Below are positions 1-8,620 of a DNA stretch of 64,000 nt, one piece after another. Both the position numbers and the translations under genes were made by a program. The notes under the pieces are model-generated. The model was not told where the DNA came from, did not search any database, and saw only the letters and a program-made list of their open reading frames with translations. Every line of letters begins with the position of its first letter. Position 1 is the stretch's first letter. Source of the stretch: an uncultured Chitinophagaceae bacterium (GTDB lineage Bacteria; Bacteroidota; Bacteroidia; Chitinophagales; Chitinophagaceae); NCBI GenBank assembly GCA_937873715.1, contig CALMYJ010000011.1, positions 124,001 to 188,000 on the forward strand, given 5' to 3'.

Positions 1-2
1 AT

Positions 3-125
3 GTGCCTCAATCCATTTGCCCGGTAGGCGGCAGGGGATTTAGGTTGTTGTGCAGGATAGCAGGCTTTTATAATGCCCTTCGTTTACGGCAAATGTTTAG
101 TGGTGCATCAAATCGTGTACAATAA
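3..125 (+). CDS. C-terminal fragment of an upstream gene (partial)
   Basis: Reading frame 3 is open from the left edge of the window to a TAA at 123-125, about 40 codons. The start lies outside the window. The fragment is rich in Arg, Gly and hydrophobic residues (for example GFRLLCRIAGFYNALRLRQM), which would suit the tail of another biosynthetic enzyme. It ends 11 bp before the GTG of the next gene, the spacing expected inside the polysaccharide operon that follows. No family can be assigned from so short a piece, and chance openness of about 120 bp cannot be excluded. Confidence 0.4.
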   Translation: MPQSICPVGGRGFRLLCRIAGFYNALRLRQMFSGASNRVQ

Positions 126-136
126 TCGTTGAACTG

Positions 137-1183
137 GTGGTACAAAGCAACTGGAATATTTTATATATCGGCAGTATGGATGTTAAAAGCAATTCGTACA
201 TGCGTTGTAAAACGATAGAACAACTTGGGTATACTGTTATGCCGCTAAATCCAGACCCTTATATTTTAAACAGTGTTTTTACAAAATTACAATACCATTT
301 TTCCATAGGGCCTGGTGTGCTGAGGCTAAACCGGAAAATTTGTTCTTTATTACAGCAGCAGGCATTTGATGTGGTACTTGTAGATAATAAAAGCTACCTG
401 CTGAGTTCCACGCTAAAGTATATACGAAAAAAATATCCTGCTGCAACAATTTGTAATATCCTTACCGACGATCCCTTTGGGCGATACAGGAAAAGCTGGG
501 GCCTTACACGAAAAACTGCTGCCTTTTTTGATATTCATTTTGTACAACGCAGGCAAAACAAAGCAGAACTGCTGGCGGCAGGGGCCAGGCAGGTTGAATT
601 TTGTTTTCGTTCCTTTGATCCCTCTTTTCACCGGCCGGTAGAACTCAGCACCGGGGATAAAATTAAATACGGAACAGCCGTAGGCTTTGTAGGCAGTTAT
701 GAAGAACACCGGGAAGCAGCAGTGGCCCAGCTTATACAACAGGGCATACCCGTAGCAGTTACCGGCAACGACTGGCAGAAGGGAAAATACTGGAACATCA
801 TACAGTCCTTTTACAAAGGCCCTTCAGTATATGGCGAAGCTTATATTAAAACCATCAATGGTATGGATATAGCCCTGCATTTTTTACGCAGGGGCAACCG
901 TGATGAGCAGGATAGCCGCAGTTTTGAAATACCGGCCTGCCGTGTATTTATGCTGGCCGAACATAGCTATCTGCATGAACTTTTTTTTGAAGAAGATAAG
1001 GAAGCTGTTTTTTTTAATAACAGTGATGAACTTGCCGGTAAAATAAATTATTACCTGCAACACCCTGCTCAAAGGCAGGCCATTGCGGCAGCCGGCTACC
1101 AGCGTTGCCTCAGTAGCGGCTACAGCCACCAAGAAAGACTAAGAGAAGTATTTAAAATAATTGCAGCACACAAAGCCCAATGA
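137..1183 (+). CDS. CgeB-like glycosyltransferase
   Basis: A 348-residue protein resembling the CgeB/spore-maturation-type glycosyltransferases (GT-B fold, GT4-like). The segment VGFVGSYEEHREAAVAQL followed by a TGNDW-type turn, and the C-terminal stretch DSRSFEIPACRVFMLAE with the conserved Glu before the nucleotide-sugar pocket, are typical of this family. No signal peptide or membrane segment is seen, so it should act in the cytoplasm. The start is a GTG at 137; the frame is closed by TAG at 98 and no ATG lies between. The stop overlaps the next start by 4 bp (ATGA), so the two genes are translationally coupled. Sugar donor and acceptor cannot be read from the sequence. Confidence 0.75.
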   Translation: MVQSNWNILYIGSMDVKSNSYMRCKTIEQLGYTVMPLNPDPYILNSVFTKLQYHFSIGPGVLRLNRKICSLLQQQAFDVVLVDNKSYLLSSTLKYIRKKYPAATICNILTDDPFGRYRKSWGLTRKTAAFFDIHFVQRRQNKAELLAAGARQVEFCFRSFDPSFHRPVELSTGDKIKYGTAVGFVGSYEEHREAAVAQLIQQGIPVAVTGNDWQKGKYWNIIQSFYKGPSVYGEAYIKTINGMDIALHFLRRGNRDEQDSRSFEIPACRVFMLAEHSYLHELFFEEDKEAVFFNNSDELAGKINYYLQHPAQRQAIAAAGYQRCLSSGYSHQERLREVFKIIAAHKAQ

Positions 1184-2352
1184 AGCGTATTGTTGTAAGT
1201 ATCTATATCGATCCGGATTTTTATCCCCCCACCATCAATGCCGTGCTTAACCTTGCTGCTGCCTGCGATGAACTGGTGCTGGTAACCCGGAACAATTCAA
1301 AGGATGATTTTCCTTTCCCGGCAAATGTAAAACTGGTAAAAACAGGCAGGTATATACCCGTTAGGGATAGCGAAAAATCTTCTTTTGTATATAAAATATT
1401 CTCTTTTTTAAGGTATACCTGCAGCTTTTGGAAATATGCGGCATCATCCCGTACCGGCTTAGTGGTGCTATACGATTCGTTTGCCTTATATGCTTACTGG
1501 CTGGCTAAGCCTTTTGCAGGATTAAAGCACAAAAAGCGCTGGTATCATAACCACGATATGCCCAATAAGCAGTTGTTGCGCAAATACTCTATCGGGTGGC
1601 TTGCTGCCAAATATGAGCATAAAGCAATGCAGTCGGTTCATTATTTTTCACTGCCTTCTACCGACAGGCTTGCTTTTTATCCCAACTGGCAAAATAAGCC
1701 TAACTATTTTTTTTTGCCTAACTATCCTTCACTTAAGGTATACACTACTGCCCGTGCAGTGCGCCAACTGCCTGCCCCCGGTGCAGAGTTGCGTATTTTA
1801 TTCCAGGGTACAATAGGTGAGGGGCATGCTTTTGAAGCAATGATTGAGCTGTTGAAAAAAACAGTTATGGGCTATCCCCTGCGACTGATATTGAAAGGCT
1901 CTGTAAGAGATGCGTATAAATCAAAATTGGATGGTATAGCTCAACAGCATGGCGTAAGCAGCCAGCTTACCTGGGTAGGCCTGGGCCCTTACGAACAATT
2001 GCCACAGCTTACTGCCACCTGCCATATTGGGATTGCCATACACAGCGGTAAGGACAATGTTCGTAAAACCTTAGGTACTGCATCCAACAAAATATATGAG
2101 TATGCCGCCTGCGGACTACCGGTACTGTTGTACGATAATGAGCAATTCAGGAAATACCTCGACCGGTACGACTGGGCTTTTTTTTGTAATGGCACCACAG
2201 AGGGGCTAAAAACATCAATTGAAGCTATTCTTAACCGTTATGATATAGCTTCAGCAGCGGCACGCCGGAGTTTTGAGCAGGAACTGAATTTCGAAAAATA
2301 TTTTTACCCGGCACAGCACCAAATACTGGCAGGCAATGCCCCGGCGCTATGA
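1180..2352 (+). CDS. Glycosyltransferase, GT-B (family 1/4-like)
   Basis: A 390-residue soluble protein with the two-lobe GT-B pattern. The C-terminal half has LRILFQGTIGEGHAFEAM, the usual start of the donor-binding lobe, and then GTASNKIYEYAACGLPVLLYD. In the latter the Glu of the KIYEYAACGLPV segment holds the nucleotide-sugar ribose in related enzymes. It starts with ATG overlapping the previous stop by 4 bp and ends in another 4-bp ATGA overlap with the next gene, so it belongs to a tightly coupled operon. It probably adds one sugar of the repeat unit on the cytoplasmic side of the membrane. The precise sugar is unknown. Confidence 0.8.
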   Translation: MKRIVVSIYIDPDFYPPTINAVLNLAAACDELVLVTRNNSKDDFPFPANVKLVKTGRYIPVRDSEKSSFVYKIFSFLRYTCSFWKYAASSRTGLVVLYDSFALYAYWLAKPFAGLKHKKRWYHNHDMPNKQLLRKYSIGWLAAKYEHKAMQSVHYFSLPSTDRLAFYPNWQNKPNYFFLPNYPSLKVYTTARAVRQLPAPGAELRILFQGTIGEGHAFEAMIELLKKTVMGYPLRLILKGSVRDAYKSKLDGIAQQHGVSSQLTWVGLGPYEQLPQLTATCHIGIAIHSGKDNVRKTLGTASNKIYEYAACGLPVLLYDNEQFRKYLDRYDWAFFCNGTTEGLKTSIEAILNRYDIASAAARRSFEQELNFEKYFYPAQHQILAGNAPAL

Positions 2353-3536
2353 AAAAAAAGTTAGCCATCATTACATCGCACCCTATCCAGTACCATGCCC
2401 CGCTTTTTGAGCTGCTGGCAACAAGGGGCGAAATTGATATACATGTTTTTTACACCTGGGGCACTACGGTGTTGGATAATAAATATGATCCTGGTTTTGG
2501 CCGGGTGGTGCATTGGGATATACCCTTACTCAACGGGTATCCATATACCTTTCTTGAAAATACAGCAGCGGATAAAGGCACGCATCATTTCAACGGAATT
2601 GTTAACCCGGGCATTATTGCCGCTATCAATCATTACGCACCCGATGCCATACTTGTTTTTGGGTGGGCCTTCAACAGCCATTTAAAAGTGATGCGGTATT
2701 TTAAAAATAAAATACCGGTACTTTTCCGGGGCGATTCTACCTTGCTGGATAAAACAGGGTTTATCAAATCTTTGCAGCGAAAAATTGTGCTGCGTTGGGT
2801 GTACCGTCATGTTGATATTGGGCTGTATGTGGGAAAAAGCAATTATGATTATTTCCGGAAATTTGGCCTAAGCAACGGGCAACTCATTTTTGCACCACAT
2901 GCCATCGATAACAATCGCTTTAAGGATAAACAGGCTGTGGCTGAAACGGCAATGACTATACGAAAACAACTGGGTATTCCGGGTGAGGCACCTGTGTTTT
3001 TATTTACCGGGAAAATGGAACCCAAAAAAGATCCGGGTTGCCTGCTTGACGCATTCAGCCGCAGTACTGCGGCAGATACGGCTCATGTAATTTTATGCGG
3101 CTCCGGCGAACTGGAAGCAGCTTTAAAAGAAAAGTATACCGCCAGTACCCGTATTCATTTTGTTGGTTTTCAAAACCAGTTACAAATACCGGCCTATTAT
3201 CATGCGGCAGATATTTTTGTACTTCCCTCCCGTGGGCCTGAAGAAACCTGGGGGCTTTCGGTAAACGAAGCAATGGCGGCTGGCAAAGCCGTAATAGTGA
3301 GTGATAAGTGTGGCTGTGCGGCCAACCTTGTGCAGCAGGGTGAAAATGGCTTTGTATTTAAAGCCGGGGATACAGGAGCGCTTTCTACCATGATGAATGA
3401 CTTATCTAACAATGCTGAACTGGTAAAACAAATGGGCAATAAATCGTTTGAAATGATTCAAAGCTATTCGATAGATAAACTGGCTGCTGTAGTAGAGCAT
3501 GTGGTATCTGGCAAAGCCGCTTTTAATAAAAACTAA
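2349..3536 (+). CDS. Glycosyltransferase family 4
   Basis: A 395-residue GT4 enzyme. The donor lobe begins near residue 216 (FLFTGKMEPKKDP), and the EX7E signature is at E299-E307 within GPEETWGLSVNEAMAAGK. The N-terminal acceptor lobe begins KKLAIITSHPIQYHAPLF, a common opening for retaining glycosyltransferases in exopolysaccharide clusters. There is no signal peptide. It overlaps the preceding gene by 4 bp, and the next gene starts immediately after its stop. Retaining transfer of a sugar from a nucleotide donor is well supported by family knowledge; the sugar itself is unknown. Confidence 0.88.
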   Translation: MKKKLAIITSHPIQYHAPLFELLATRGEIDIHVFYTWGTTVLDNKYDPGFGRVVHWDIPLLNGYPYTFLENTAADKGTHHFNGIVNPGIIAAINHYAPDAILVFGWAFNSHLKVMRYFKNKIPVLFRGDSTLLDKTGFIKSLQRKIVLRWVYRHVDIGLYVGKSNYDYFRKFGLSNGQLIFAPHAIDNNRFKDKQAVAETAMTIRKQLGIPGEAPVFLFTGKMEPKKDPGCLLDAFSRSTAADTAHVILCGSGELEAALKEKYTASTRIHFVGFQNQLQIPAYYHAADIFVLPSRGPEETWGLSVNEAMAAGKAVIVSDKCGCAANLVQQGENGFVFKAGDTGALSTMMNDLSNNAELVKQMGNKSFEMIQSYSIDKLAAVVEHVVSGKAAFNKN

Positions 3537-3537
3537 C

Positions 3538-4380
3538 ATGAGCAGTATCGCTTCCATATTTAGAAAATTACCGGAATTCCGTGGCAAGCAAAGGCTGGCG
3601 AGGCTGCTGCTGCGCAATAGTATTGCAACGCATCGTGATATAATTATACCTGGCCGTTATGATTGTGTATACAAAGTGCCCAATGTAAAAGAAAGCATAG
3701 GTTTTGAGCTTTTTATCAATGGGGTGTATGAAGATGATATCATCCGGTTTATTGCTTCAAGAATATCGCCGGATACTTTATTCATTGATACAGGAGCAAA
3801 TATTGGTGCTATAACTTTGCCTTTACTGAAATTGCATCCCGGCCTTCGGGTAATTTGTATTGAAGCATCGGCAAGGGTATATAGTTACCTGCAGTGGAAT
3901 ATCGATAATGCCAATACTACGGCCTGTACCCTGGTGCATGCAGCAGTAAGCGATATTGATGGCAATACGGTTAGCTTTTTTAGTCCTGACGAAAAATTTG
4001 GCAAAGGCTCCATGTCAAGTGTGTTTACAAAAAAGGCCGAGCAGGTACCAACGGTAAGACTTGATACGCTTGTGGCCCAGCAGGGCTGGGAGGGAAGTAG
4101 CTTTATTAAAGTAGATATTGAGGGCTATGAATATTATGCATTTAGTGGGGCACAACGATTGCTGTATGGAGAAAATGCACCGGATATTTTATTTGAGTTT
4201 GTAGACTGGGCCGAAAATGCTGCTGCCGGCCTTAAAACAGGTGCAGCGCAGCAATTACTGCTGGAGTATGGCTATACATTATACAGGCTGCATGATGGTG
4301 ATTTGCAAAATATGAAGGGTACCGTTTTAACCACCGGCTACGCCATGATTTTTGCTACCAAAAAAAAGATGGATGTTTAA
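3538..4380 (+). CDS. FkbM family methyltransferase
   Basis: A 280-residue SAM-dependent methyltransferase of the FkbM type. The SAM-binding motif I is LFIDTGANIGAITLPLLK (about residues 81-98), the acidic end of strand 2 is VICIEASARVYSYL, and the family-typical FIKVDIEGYEYYAFSGA lies near residue 195. The ATG at 3538 is preferred: it sits 1 bp after the previous stop, whereas a frame-open extension to 3499 would overlap the glycosyltransferase by 38 bp. In polysaccharide loci FkbM enzymes usually O-methylate sugar hydroxyls, so a methylated repeat unit is the likely outcome here. This role is inferred from context. Confidence 0.88.
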   Translation: MSSIASIFRKLPEFRGKQRLARLLLRNSIATHRDIIIPGRYDCVYKVPNVKESIGFELFINGVYEDDIIRFIASRISPDTLFIDTGANIGAITLPLLKLHPGLRVICIEASARVYSYLQWNIDNANTTACTLVHAAVSDIDGNTVSFFSPDEKFGKGSMSSVFTKKAEQVPTVRLDTLVAQQGWEGSSFIKVDIEGYEYYAFSGAQRLLYGENAPDILFEFVDWAENAAAGLKTGAAQQLLLEYGYTLYRLHDGDLQNMKGTVLTTGYAMIFATKKKMDV

Positions 4381-5773
4381 AACGCTGTTTAATACAAATG
4401 TTAACTGGTCGTTGTATGTAACAATAGCCTTGTTTATCCGTTTGTTATTTCCGCAAATGGACTGGTATATTTATTTCGCCATCATGATATTTATACACCA
4501 GTTTTTGCTGTTGTTTTATGCTATTGGCTCTATCATACCGGTACGCTACCTGCTTGGTACTTTTATGTGTTTACAAATATTGCTTGGTCCCTCCTTTGCT
4601 TATTTGGGTGCTGATGAAGTACAAAGGCAGCAGTACAGGATGCAGATACCGCTTGATGAATATTTTAGCTATGCTATACCGGCAGTACTGGCTTTTATAG
4701 CGGGCCTGCACATTACGGCAGGTAAGCTTAAGGGTGAATTTATCAACCAGAAAGCTATAAGTGAATTTGCCGATCAAAATCCACATCTGCCGTACTATAT
4801 GGTAGGCTTTGGCTTTTTGTTTAGTGTGCTCATGCAAATGGTGCCTGCTGAAGTGGGCTTTGTACTGGTGCTGCTGGCCAACCTTAAATATATCGGTGTG
4901 TTTCTGATTGTACTTCGTGAAAAGCAGCTCAACGTACTTCCGCTGGTATTGGTAATTGCATCGGTGGTGTTATCATCGCTGGCCGGTGCTATGTTTCACG
5001 ACTTACTCACCTGGGCTTTATTTATAGGCTCTGTAATGGCTATCCGGTACAAACCATCAGTGAGTTTTAAAACAATGGTTACGGTTGGGTTTATGCTGCT
5101 GGCATTTCTTATACAACGCCTTAAGGGTGGTTACCGGCAGGAAGTATGGTATGGCAACTCTGAGGCCGGCCTGGAAACACTTGAAAAAGTATACGAGGCT
5201 AAAACAGAAAAAGGAGGCTTTTTTTCTTTGCAAAGTTTTTCGGAAAGTAACCTTCGTATTAACCAGGGCTTTATTATTTCACATATTATGCGAAACGTAC
5301 CGGCAAAAATTCCATTTCAAAATGGGGAACAGCTCATGAAAATTATTGAGTCGGCAATTTTGCCAAGAGTACTTGCACCCAATAAATTAAATGCCGGCGA
5401 CAGGGATTTTTTTATGCAGTACTCGGGCATGCGTATACGAAGAGGTACCAGTATGGCATTAGGCTCGCCGGGCGACGCTTATATCAACTTTGGGCGTTCG
5501 GGCGGCGTGGTATTCATGTTTTGTTATGGTTTGCTGTTTAGTATGGTGTTAGGATACCTGTACAAAGCAAGCATTGCTTATCCAATAATCACACTTTTTT
5601 CAAGCCTGATATTTTACTACCCCATTCGTCCCGATTGTGAATTACAAACCATATTAGGTCACTTATTTAAGGCAACATTTTTGGTGTATGTGATCTTCCT
5701 GTTTTTTAAACGGGAAAGTGCAAAGCAAAAACGAAAACCTGCTGCCACCCCAAATTTAAATGCAGTTCCGTAA
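4373..5773 (+). CDS. Wzy-like polysaccharide polymerase, polytopic membrane protein
   Basis: A 466-residue inner-membrane protein with about ten to eleven hydrophobic helices and a large loop (about residues 250-360) containing charged and aromatic residues. This is the general shape of Wzy polymerases and O-antigen ligases. The loop region contains RIRRGTSMALGSPGDAYINFG, whose Arg and Gly pattern before the last helices is common in Wzy-like proteins. The ATG at 4373 is preferred over an upstream TTG at 4352; it overlaps fkbM by 8 bp. It directly precedes, and overlaps by 14 bp, an exosortase-family gene. Bacteroidota exosortases of the XrtY type are known to be paired with Wzy-like proteins, so the pair is likely a unit. 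No sequence similarity could be computed here. Confidence 0.7.
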   Translation: MFKTLFNTNVNWSLYVTIALFIRLLFPQMDWYIYFAIMIFIHQFLLLFYAIGSIIPVRYLLGTFMCLQILLGPSFAYLGADEVQRQQYRMQIPLDEYFSYAIPAVLAFIAGLHITAGKLKGEFINQKAISEFADQNPHLPYYMVGFGFLFSVLMQMVPAEVGFVLVLLANLKYIGVFLIVLREKQLNVLPLVLVIASVVLSSLAGAMFHDLLTWALFIGSVMAIRYKPSVSFKTMVTVGFMLLAFLIQRLKGGYRQEVWYGNSEAGLETLEKVYEAKTEKGGFFSLQSFSESNLRINQGFIISHIMRNVPAKIPFQNGEQLMKIIESAILPRVLAPNKLNAGDRDFFMQYSGMRIRRGTSMALGSPGDAYINFGRSGGVVFMFCYGLLFSMVLGYLYKASIAYPIITLFSSLIFYYPIRPDCELQTILGHLFKATFLVYVIFLFFKRESAKQKRKPAATPNLNAVP

Positions 5774-6314
5774 GCTACCCTTAGGTTATATCGCCAGGTT
5801 TTTAGGCAGTTTTTGTTTATTATATTTTGGTACATACCTGCTTATCGGTATATCTACGCCAGGGGGTTCTTTGTACAGCAGCTTTATAGATGAGTATTTA
5901 AATTATGTACATGGCCTGCGCCGGATGTTGCTCAATGGCTCCCGGCTTATACTGTCTGTATTTGGTTACGAAGCCAGTATCGAAAATATGTACGACCTGA
6001 GGCTAAAAGGCGGCTCAAGGGTACACATGGTATACTCCTGCCTTGGTATCGGGCTTCTTAGTTTTTGGCTTGCATTTATTTATGCCAATGCTATTGGTTT
6101 TCGTAAAAGCCTGCTTTGGATGACATCGGGTGTGTTCATGATATGCCTTCTGAATATTGCAAGGGTATCGCTGTTACTGCTTTCCAATAATTATCGCTGG
6201 GGGCTTTTCCGCAATGTGAACCATCACACCATGTTTAATATTGCGGTATATATACTCATATTTTTTATGATGTGGATTTTTGACCGGTGCATGAAAAAAA
6301 CGGCTACTCCCTGA
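5760..6314 (+). CDS. Exosortase-family membrane transpeptidase
   Basis: A 184-residue membrane protein with five or six hydrophobic segments. It carries the three exosortase/archaeosortase active-site residues in order: Cys94 in VYSCLGIGLLS, Arg135 in LNIARVSLLLL, and His155/156 in NVNHHTMFN. Exosortases process C-terminal sorting tails of exported proteins and are typically embedded in exopolysaccharide loci, as here. The protein is short, without the extra C-terminal domain of EpsI fusions, and fits the small Bacteroidota XrtY/XrtF-like groups. It overlaps the Wzy-like gene by 14 bp and is followed 1 bp later by a glycosyltransferase. No protein with a recognisable PEP-CTERM-like tail is encoded in this window. 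Confidence 0.82.
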   Translation: MQFRKLPLGYIARFLGSFCLLYFGTYLLIGISTPGGSLYSSFIDEYLNYVHGLRRMLLNGSRLILSVFGYEASIENMYDLRLKGGSRVHMVYSCLGIGLLSFWLAFIYANAIGFRKSLLWMTSGVFMICLLNIARVSLLLLSNNYRWGLFRNVNHHTMFNIAVYILIFFMMWIFDRCMKKTATP

Positions 6315-6315
6315 T

Positions 6316-7479
6316 ATGAACAGTACAACACCTGTTAACAAAAACCAGCTTAGTATTTTTATATGCATTGATTGGTTTGAACCGGCATTTAAAGCCGGGG
6401 GGCCAATTCGTTCGGTTGCCAATTTGTTACAGCATTTTTCTAAAAACAGTAACTATAGTTTCAAAGTATTTTGTTCCTGCAAAGATGCTGATGGTTCGCT
6501 GCTGGATGGAATAGAGCCCGGCAAATGGGTACCCTACAGCGATAATGCCAGTGTGTGGTACAATAGTAAAAATAGCATTGCTGTATTAAAGCACCAGCTT
6601 CAACTGGCTTCGCCTGATGTTGTATTGGTAAATGGTATTTACTCCTGGTATTATAACCTGGCACCACTTTTTTTTGCTGCAGGTGCCCGCAAAATAGTGG
6701 CTGTACGGGGTATGTTGCATCCCGGGGCATTGTCGCAAAAAGCCTTCAAAAAGAAACTGTATCTTTTTTTTTGGAAATTAAGCGGGCTGCACCGCAAACT
6801 TATTTTCCAGGTATCATCAGGAGCAGAGGAAACTTATACAAGAAATGTATTTGGCGATAAATGCACTATTGTAATTGCAAACAATTTTCCGGTAATTATC
6901 CATACAAAACCGCCCGAAAAAGTACCAAACCACCTGCAGTTACTAACAGTAGCGCTTATCAGCCCGATGAAAAATTACCTCGCTGTGCTGCAGGCTTTGC
7001 AGCAGGTAAATTACCCGGTACAGTACAATATATATGGTGCTGTAAAAGATGAGGCCTACTGGCAGTTGTGCCAGCAGCAGATTGCCAGTTTGCCGGGGCA
7101 TATTGTGGTAAACTGGTATGGGCCGGTTAACCCTAATCGGGTGGGGGAACTGATGCAGCAGCATCATGTATTTATTATGCCCAGCAAAAGTGAAAATTAC
7201 GGGCATGCCATTGCAGAGGCACTATCGGCAGGATTGCCGGTAATTACCAGTCATAATACACCCTGGAACCTCCTGCAAGAAAATAGTGCCGGGCTCAATG
7301 TTCCCGGCGATGATGTAAATGCCGTTGCAGCAGCAATAAACCGTTTTGCAGCAATGGGCCACGATGAATACCTGCAGTGGAGTGCTGCTGCCAGCAAATA
7401 TGCCGGAACTAAAATTAATATAGAGGATACCATGCAACAGTATACCAGGCTTTTTAATACGAATAGTACGTGCCGTTAG
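6316..7479 (+). CDS. Glycosyltransferase family 4
   Basis: A 387-residue GT-B enzyme. The N-terminus shows a glycine-rich acceptor-lobe loop, FKAGGPIRSVANLL, and the donor lobe carries EX7E at about E293-E301 in SENYGHAIAEALSAGLPV. No signal peptide is present. The gene begins 1 bp after the exosortase gene, so co-translation is likely. Its position directly after the Wzy-like/exosortase pair recalls the glycosyltransferases reported to accompany Bacteroidota XrtY systems; that is context from memory, not a computed match. It probably adds a sugar to the lipid-linked repeat unit in the cytoplasm. Confidence 0.85.
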   Translation: MNSTTPVNKNQLSIFICIDWFEPAFKAGGPIRSVANLLQHFSKNSNYSFKVFCSCKDADGSLLDGIEPGKWVPYSDNASVWYNSKNSIAVLKHQLQLASPDVVLVNGIYSWYYNLAPLFFAAGARKIVAVRGMLHPGALSQKAFKKKLYLFFWKLSGLHRKLIFQVSSGAEETYTRNVFGDKCTIVIANNFPVIIHTKPPEKVPNHLQLLTVALISPMKNYLAVLQALQQVNYPVQYNIYGAVKDEAYWQLCQQQIASLPGHIVVNWYGPVNPNRVGELMQQHHVFIMPSKSENYGHAIAEALSAGLPVITSHNTPWNLLQENSAGLNVPGDDVNAVAAAINRFAAMGHDEYLQWSAAASKYAGTKINIEDTMQQYTRLFNTNSTCR

Positions 7480-7492
7480 TTGATTAGTTGTT

Positions 7493-8620
7493 ATGCGGTT
7501 TTTAAAATTTTCACCTGTATTTCATGTATTACTGCCCATTGCTTCGGGCATTTTTTTATTATATGCTTTCCGTAATAAGGTAGGCACTGCAGAAGATATA
7601 GGCCTGGGTAAAGATACTTACCGGTATTATCCTTATGCCGGCAAATATCCAATACACCTTAAATCGCCAAGGCAGTTAAGCCAGTTTACCATTGGCTGGA
7701 AGCAACGTGGAGAAGATAGTGTATACCTGTGGCTGGGCAATTCGCAATTGCATGGCATTAACCAGTACAGCCCGGGGCAGGTTAATGCAGTAGAGGCTTT
7801 GCAGCAGCAGTTACAACCCTATAATACCGAAGTGATGGGTGCCAGTTACCCCAATGCCAATATGCAGGAACTGCTGGTATCGGCCTTGTATTTTGTGCCT
7901 TTACTTAAAGTAAAAGCATTGATAGTGCCTGTTTTTTTTGATGATATGCGTGAAGATAATATAAGGCAGGCTTTACAGCTTCCTGGTGTTGCTGCCGCAG
8001 TAAAAGAAAGAAGGATTTATGTGGACAGTATACAAAATATTGCAGCAAAATTTTTACAGGAAACAGGCGAAAAGGATGATGCCGTAGCAGCGTATACTAC
8101 AGGGAGTTCGCCGCAGGCAGTAACGGAGCGCTGGCTTAATCGTACACTCCGGGATAACTGGCAGATATGGAAAAAGCGACCAGACTACAGGGGGGCAGCG
8201 TTTAATTTTTTGTATTTATGCCGCAATCAATTACTGGGTATTCATGCCGGTACCGTACGCCATGTAATCCCCGGGGTGTACCGGCAAAATTATATGGCTA
8301 TATCAGCCCTGTTGCAATTTTGCCGGGATCAAAATATACCCCTGGTAATATACATTCCCCCTATACGCAATGATATACCGCTGCCCTACAACAGTAACGA
8401 TTACTCGAAGTTTAAAAACGATATAGAAAGGGATTGCAGGGCGGAAGGTGCCCGGTTTATTAATTTAGAAAACTTGTTGCCTCCCGGAGTATGGGGCAGT
8501 AAATCGGCAACAAGACTGAATGGCAAAGACATGGAGGAAATTGATTTTATGCATTTCAGGGCGCAGGGACACCAGTTGCTGGCAGATACTATGTTTAAAA
8601 TATTACAAGCTGTTAGATGA
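7493..8620 (+). CDS. SGNH-like acyl-transfer partner of the MBOAT protein
   Basis: A 375-residue protein with one N-terminal membrane anchor (about residues 8-25) and an exported domain of SGNH type. The nucleophile block is VYLWLGNSQLHGIN with Ser84, and the C-terminal block is IDFMHFRAQGHQ with Asp351 and His354 (DxxH). Between them lies ALIVPVFFDDMREDN, resembling the oxyanion-hole block. Proteins of this kind (AlgJ, AlgX, DltD and PatB types) move acetyl or other acyl groups onto exported polysaccharides. The next gene, overlapping by 4 bp, encodes the MBOAT partner that would bring the acyl group across the membrane. The family call rests on motifs, as the rest of the chain is divergent. 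Confidence 0.72.
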   Translation: MRFLKFSPVFHVLLPIASGIFLLYAFRNKVGTAEDIGLGKDTYRYYPYAGKYPIHLKSPRQLSQFTIGWKQRGEDSVYLWLGNSQLHGINQYSPGQVNAVEALQQQLQPYNTEVMGASYPNANMQELLVSALYFVPLLKVKALIVPVFFDDMREDNIRQALQLPGVAAAVKERRIYVDSIQNIAAKFLQETGEKDDAVAAYTTGSSPQAVTERWLNRTLRDNWQIWKKRPDYRGAAFNFLYLCRNQLLGIHAGTVRHVIPGVYRQNYMAISALLQFCRDQNIPLVIYIPPIRNDIPLPYNSNDYSKFKNDIERDCRAEGARFINLENLLPPGVWGSKSATRLNGKDMEEIDFMHFRAQGHQLLADTMFKILQAVR

